DNA of 8,576 bases from Faecalibacterium prausnitzii (lineage in GTDB: Bacteria; Bacillota; Clostridia; Oscillospirales; Ruminococcaceae): the NCBI GenBank assembly GCA_002313795.1, contig DCCL01000227.1, forward strand, positions 2,851 through 11,426, in the 5' to 3' direction. Shown piece after piece: positions 5,848-8,576 of the stretch. The notes below the pieces were generated by a model that worked only from the letters and a program-made list of their open reading frames with translations, had not been told where the DNA came from and made no database searches. A program made the translations under genes and the position numbers. Positions within the stretch are counted from its first letter, which is position 1; every line of letters begins with the position of its first letter.

Positions 5848-6384
5848 ATGGCTATCCGCAACATTGTAAAAGAAGGCGACCCTATCCTGAACAAGGTCTG
5901 CCGCCCTGTTACCAATTTTGATGACCGTCTGGCAACGCTGCTGGACGATATGCGCGAGACGATGATCGCTGCCGACGGCGTGGGTCTGGCCGGCCCTCAG
6001 GTGGGTATGCTCCGCCGCGTGTTCGTTGTGTGGGACACCACCGACGCCCCCGAGGAGATCCCCGAGGGTTACGAGTACAAGTTCATCGATTTCGTCAATC
6101 CTGAAATCCTCGCTGTCTCCGAGGAAGAAGAGACTGCCTACGAAGGCTGTCTGTCCTTCCCGGGCCACAACGGCGCTGTGACCCGCCCGGTGGCCGTCAA
6201 GGTTCGCGCTCAGGATCGCCACGGCGAGTGGTTCGAACTGGAAGCTCAGGACCTGCTGGCCCGCTGCATCCAGCACGAGAACGACCATCTGGATGGCATC
6301 ACCATCATGCAGTCCAGCGAGTTTTTCTATGAGGACACCGAAGAGGGACGTGCCGCTGCTGCCAAGAAGAAGGAGAACAACTGA
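5848..6384 (+). CDS. def: Peptide deformylase
   Basis: This 178-residue metalloenzyme removes the N-formyl group from the first methionine of new proteins as they leave the ribosome. All three family motifs are present. Motif I is GVGLAGPQ at 44-51, with Gly49 where many enzymes have Ala. Motif II is EGCLS at 99-103, with the metal-binding Cys101. Motif III is QHENDH, with ligands His143 and His147 and catalytic Glu144. The N-terminus (IRNIVKEGDPILNK) is typical. A charged, alanine- and lysine-rich tail follows about residue 160. It precedes fmt, which performs the opposite modification; the stop and the fmt start share one base (TGATG at 6382-6386), a sign of translational coupling. Confidence 0.97.
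   Translation: MAIRNIVKEGDPILNKVCRPVTNFDDRLATLLDDMRETMIAADGVGLAGPQVGMLRRVFVVWDTTDAPEEIPEGYEYKFIDFVNPEILAVSEEEETAYEGCLSFPGHNGAVTRPVAVKVRAQDRHGEWFELEAQDLLARCIQHENDHLDGITIMQSSEFFYEDTEEGRAAAAKKKENN
6370..6375 (+). promoter_or_regulatory. Ribosome binding site of fmt inside def
   Basis: AAGGAG lies in the last lysine/glutamate codons of def, 8 nt before the fmt ATG at 6384. The lysine-rich end of the deformylase may partly reflect the need to hold this site. Confidence 0.7.
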
Positions 6385-7304
6385 TGCGCATTCTGTTCAT
6401 GGGCACGCCGGATATCGCGGCAGAGTGCCTGAAAGCCCTGTATGAGGCGGGGCATGACATCTGTGCGGTCTACACCCGCCGCGATAAGCCGGTGGGCCGC
6501 AAGCAGGTGCTCACGGCTCCCCCGGTGAAGGAAGTGGCTCTGGCCCACGGTACGCCTGTCTTCCAGCCCCGCACCCTCCGGGACGGCGGCGAGGATGAGA
6601 ACATCCGTGCACTGGCTCCGGAGCTTATCGTGGTGGTGGCCTATGGCTGCATCCTGCCGAAATCGGTGCTGGAGCTGCCGAAATATGGCTGCATCAACCT
6701 TCATGTCTCCCTGCTGCCCAAGTACCGCGGCAGCGCCCCGGTGCAGTGGGCCGTGCTGAACGGCGACACGGAGACCGGTGTTTCCATCATGCAGATGGAT
6801 GAGGGTCTCGATACCGGCGATGTGCTGGTCTGTGAAAAGATCGCCATCGGCCCTGAGGAGACCAGCGGAGAGCTGTTCGACCGGGTGACGGCAGTGGGTG
6901 CGCGGGTCCTCTGCGAGACCGTGCCCGCCATTGCAGCAGGCACCCTGAAAGCAGAGCCTCAGGCCCATGAGAACGCTTCGACGGCCCCCATGCTGAGCAA
7001 GGAGATGGCCGAGTTCAAGCTGGCCGACAGCGCCGGCCACATCCATAACTGGGTGCGGGGCATGAACCCCTGGCCCGGTGCATGGTTCGTCACCAGCGGC
7101 GGTAAAAAGCTCAAGGTGACGGAGTGCCGCGTGGCCGAGAGCCACGGCGAGGCTCCCGGCACGGTGCTGGCCACCAAGCCTCTGACCGTAGCCTGCGGTG
7201 AGGGCGCTGTTCAGCTGCTCCACGTTGTGCCCGAGGGCAAGAAGCCCATGGATGGCACTGCTTTCGCCGCCGGTCTCCGCCTGAAGACGGGAGATACCCT
7301 GTGA
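6384..7304 (+). CDS. fmt: Methionyl-tRNA formyltransferase
   Basis: This 306-residue enzyme transfers a formyl group from 10-formyltetrahydrofolate to the methionine on initiator tRNA. The N-terminal Rossmann-like formyltransferase domain spans about 1-190: MRILFMGTPDIA at the start, INLHVSLLPKYRGSAP from 104, and MDEGLDTGD up to 146. The conserved catalytic residues correspond to Asn105, His107 and Asp143. The acceptor-stem loop DKPVGRKQVLTAPPVK is at about 34-49. The C-terminal OB-fold tRNA-binding domain occupies about 205-306, with the typical IHNWVRGMNPWPGAW at 220-234. Length is close to the E. coli enzyme (about 315). It overlaps def by 1 nt and the rsmB start by 4 nt (GTGA), placing the formylation genes in one coupled block. 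Confidence 0.97.
   Translation: MRILFMGTPDIAAECLKALYEAGHDICAVYTRRDKPVGRKQVLTAPPVKEVALAHGTPVFQPRTLRDGGEDENIRALAPELIVVVAYGCILPKSVLELPKYGCINLHVSLLPKYRGSAPVQWAVLNGDTETGVSIMQMDEGLDTGDVLVCEKIAIGPEETSGELFDRVTAVGARVLCETVPAIAAGTLKAEPQAHENASTAPMLSKEMAEFKLADSAGHIHNWVRGMNPWPGAWFVTSGGKKLKVTECRVAESHGEAPGTVLATKPLTVACGEGAVQLLHVVPEGKKPMDGTAFAAGLRLKTGDTL
7289..7293 (+). promoter_or_regulatory. Ribosome binding site deciding the rsmB GTG start
   Basis: GGGAG in the last codons of fmt lies 7 nt before GTG 7301. No in-frame ATG exists near the expected N-terminus; the first in-frame ATG, at 7571, would remove most of the NusB-like domain. This supports the GTG start that overlaps the fmt stop. Confidence 0.6.
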
Positions 7305-8576
7305 GCGGCCCGAATCCCCGGGCAGCAGCGGTGGCAGCGCTGGTGCGGCAGGAGCAGGACGGCTTTTCCAATCTCATCCTCGACGCAGAGCTGCGCCGCC
7401 AGAAGCTGGAAGGCCGGAACAAAGCATTTGCAAGTGCCATTTTTTACACGGTGCTGGAACACCGGGGCACGCTGGACTATATCCTTGCGCAGTTCCTGCC
7501 CAAGGGTCTGGCAAAACTCGACCCTCAGGTGCGGGAGATATTGCGCTCTGCGCTGGCTCAGTGCCGGTATATGCAGGTGCCCGTGTCGGCAGCGGTCAAT
7601 GAGGCTGTCAAGCTGACCCGTACTTTTAAAAAGGCCAGCGCTTCCGGCCTTGTCAATGCCGTCCTCCGCCGGGCCAGCAGCTACGACCTCTCCACTGCCG
7701 TCTTTGCCGATGAGGTGGAGCGGCTGATGGTGCTGGGTTCTGCGGGGCGGGACGTGGCGCAGTTCCTCCACGAACATTACTCCGACGAAGCGCTGGATAT
7801 CCTTACTCATACTGCCGACGGCGGTATGACCAGCCTGCGGGCTAACCCCCTCAAGGCCAGTGCAGACCAGCTCTGTGAAGAGCTGACGGCGCGGGGTGTG
7901 AGGGAAGCCCGTCCCGGCCTTGTACCTGGCAGTGTGCTGGCAAAATTTGAAGGAAGCCCCGCCGAGCAGGAACTGTTCCGGCAGGGATACTACCATGTGG
8001 AGGGTCAGGCCAGCCAGCTTGCGGCCCTCTGCGTGGAAGCAAAGCCCGGTGATACTGTCCTCGACCTCTGCGCTGCCCCCGGCGGCAAGAGCCTGCTCCT
8101 CATCGAGGAGATGCAGGACACCGGGCGGCTGGTGAGCTGCGATGTCAGCGAGAACCGTGTCCAGCTCATCCGGAAGGCCGTGGAGCGGATGGGCTTCACC
8201 CATGTGGAGCCCCGGGTCTCGGACGGCACCAGACTGGACGCGGACCTGCCCATGGCAGACCGCGTTCTGGTGGATGCCCCCTGCAGCGGCCTCGGCATTC
8301 TGGCCAAGAAGCCGGATATCCGCTACAAGACCCTCGAAAAGAGCCGCCACGATGAATTGCTGGCTACGCAGTCGGCCATTCTGGATACAGCAGCTTCTCA
8401 CCTGAAGCCCGGCGGGCGGCTGGTCTATTCCACCTGCACCATCGACCCCTCGGAGAACGAGGAGCAGGTGGGCGCATTCCTCGCCCGACATCCGGAGTTC
8501 CGGGTGGTGACGCCAGATGTGGCGTTCCCGTCCGGAATGACAGTGGGGGAGAGAGGAGCGCTTTCGGTGCCTACCC
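7301..8576 (+). CDS. rsmB: 16S rRNA (cytosine-967-C5)-methyltransferase RsmB (3' end cut by window)
   Basis: A frame open from GTG 7301 to the window edge gives 425 residues without a stop. The family usually has about 430-450, so only the last few residues are missing. The enzyme makes m5C967 in 16S rRNA using S-adenosylmethionine. The N-terminal NusB-like RNA-binding domain spans about 1-140 (NKAFASAIFYTVLEHRG, then VNEAVKLTRTFKKASASGLVNA, shown here in part). The link segment YYHVEGQASQLAA precedes the SAM-binding motif DLCAAPGGKS from Asp255. The releasing cysteine is Cys328 in DAPCSGLG, and the nucleophile is Cys379 in YSTCT, followed by SENEEQV. The GTG start overlaps the fmt stop as GTGA, which suggests coupled translation. 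The related RsmF/NSUN proteins lack the NusB-like part, so RsmB is the best call. Confidence 0.95.
   Translation, partial: MSGPNPRAAAVAALVRQEQDGFSNLILDAELRRQKLEGRNKAFASAIFYTVLEHRGTLDYILAQFLPKGLAKLDPQVREILRSALAQCRYMQVPVSAAVNEAVKLTRTFKKASASGLVNAVLRRASSYDLSTAVFADEVERLMVLGSAGRDVAQFLHEHYSDEALDILTHTADGGMTSLRANPLKASADQLCEELTARGVREARPGLVPGSVLAKFEGSPAEQELFRQGYYHVEGQASQLAALCVEAKPGDTVLDLCAAPGGKSLLLIEEMQDTGRLVSCDVSENRVQLIRKAVERMGFTHVEPRVSDGTRLDADLPMADRVLVDAPCSGLGILAKKPDIRYKTLEKSRHDELLATQSAILDTAASHLKPGGRLVYSTCTIDPSENEEQVGAFLARHPEFRVVTPDVAFPSGMTVGERGALSVPT

Noticed and set aside
3768..5915. A 715-codon open frame on the minus strand opposite priA
   Set aside because: It shadows priA. In this GC-rich, codon-biased DNA the sense codons TTA, CTA and TCA are rare, so antisense stops are rare. 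The translation has no recognisable domain, while priA has every family motif.
7211..8491. A 426-codon open frame on the minus strand
   Set aside because: It lies opposite rsmB, whose + strand frame is open to the window end and carries the SAM motif and both catalytic cysteines.
1..8576. A novel defence, mobile or biosynthetic system
   Set aside because: Every gene is a conserved housekeeping family in a familiar order. I saw no direct repeat array, transposase, integrase or unfamiliar protein.

Overview
The window is a GC-rich stretch with strong C/G preference at third codon positions. It looks like an anaerobic Clostridia (Bacillota) chromosome. Protein style and gene order suggest the Oscillospiraceae, possibly Faecalibacterium or a relative; this is my recognition, not a database result. 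All genes are on the + strand and there are no RNA genes, insertion sequences, CRISPR arrays or phage genes that I can support.

Layout. Positions 1-1523 are the end of one transcription unit: the last codons of a biotin-carrier protein, then a complete biotin-dependent carboxyltransferase subunit (oxaloacetate decarboxylase alpha / transcarboxylase 5S type), closed by a strong rho-independent terminator. Positions 1524-1774 are non-coding and hold an inverted repeat, a good sigma-A type promoter (TTGCAA-17-TAAAAT) and a roughly 95-nt leader with palindromic structure.

From 1775 to the window end runs a tightly packed housekeeping operon: yicC (RNase-related), remA (DUF370 DNA-binding regulator), gmk (guanylate kinase), priA (replication restart helicase), def (peptide deformylase), fmt (Met-tRNA formyltransferase) and rsmB (16S rRNA m5C methyltransferase, cut by the window end). 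Gaps are 1 to 40 nt, and def/fmt and fmt/rsmB overlap. The order matches the yloC-remA-gmk-rpoZ-coaBC-priA-def-fmt-rsmB cluster of Bacillus and many Clostridia, but rpoZ and coaBC are absent between gmk and priA.

How the genes work together: the first unit belongs to carboxyl-group transfer in central carbon metabolism. The second joins nucleotide supply (gmk), replication restart (priA), N-formylmethionine addition and removal (fmt, def) and ribosome modification (rsmB), led by two conserved genes linked to RNA decay and transcription control. I found no convincing undescribed system. The points most worth a second look are the structured leader before yicC, a substitution at a RemA position thought to touch DNA, and the missing rpoZ/coaBC.
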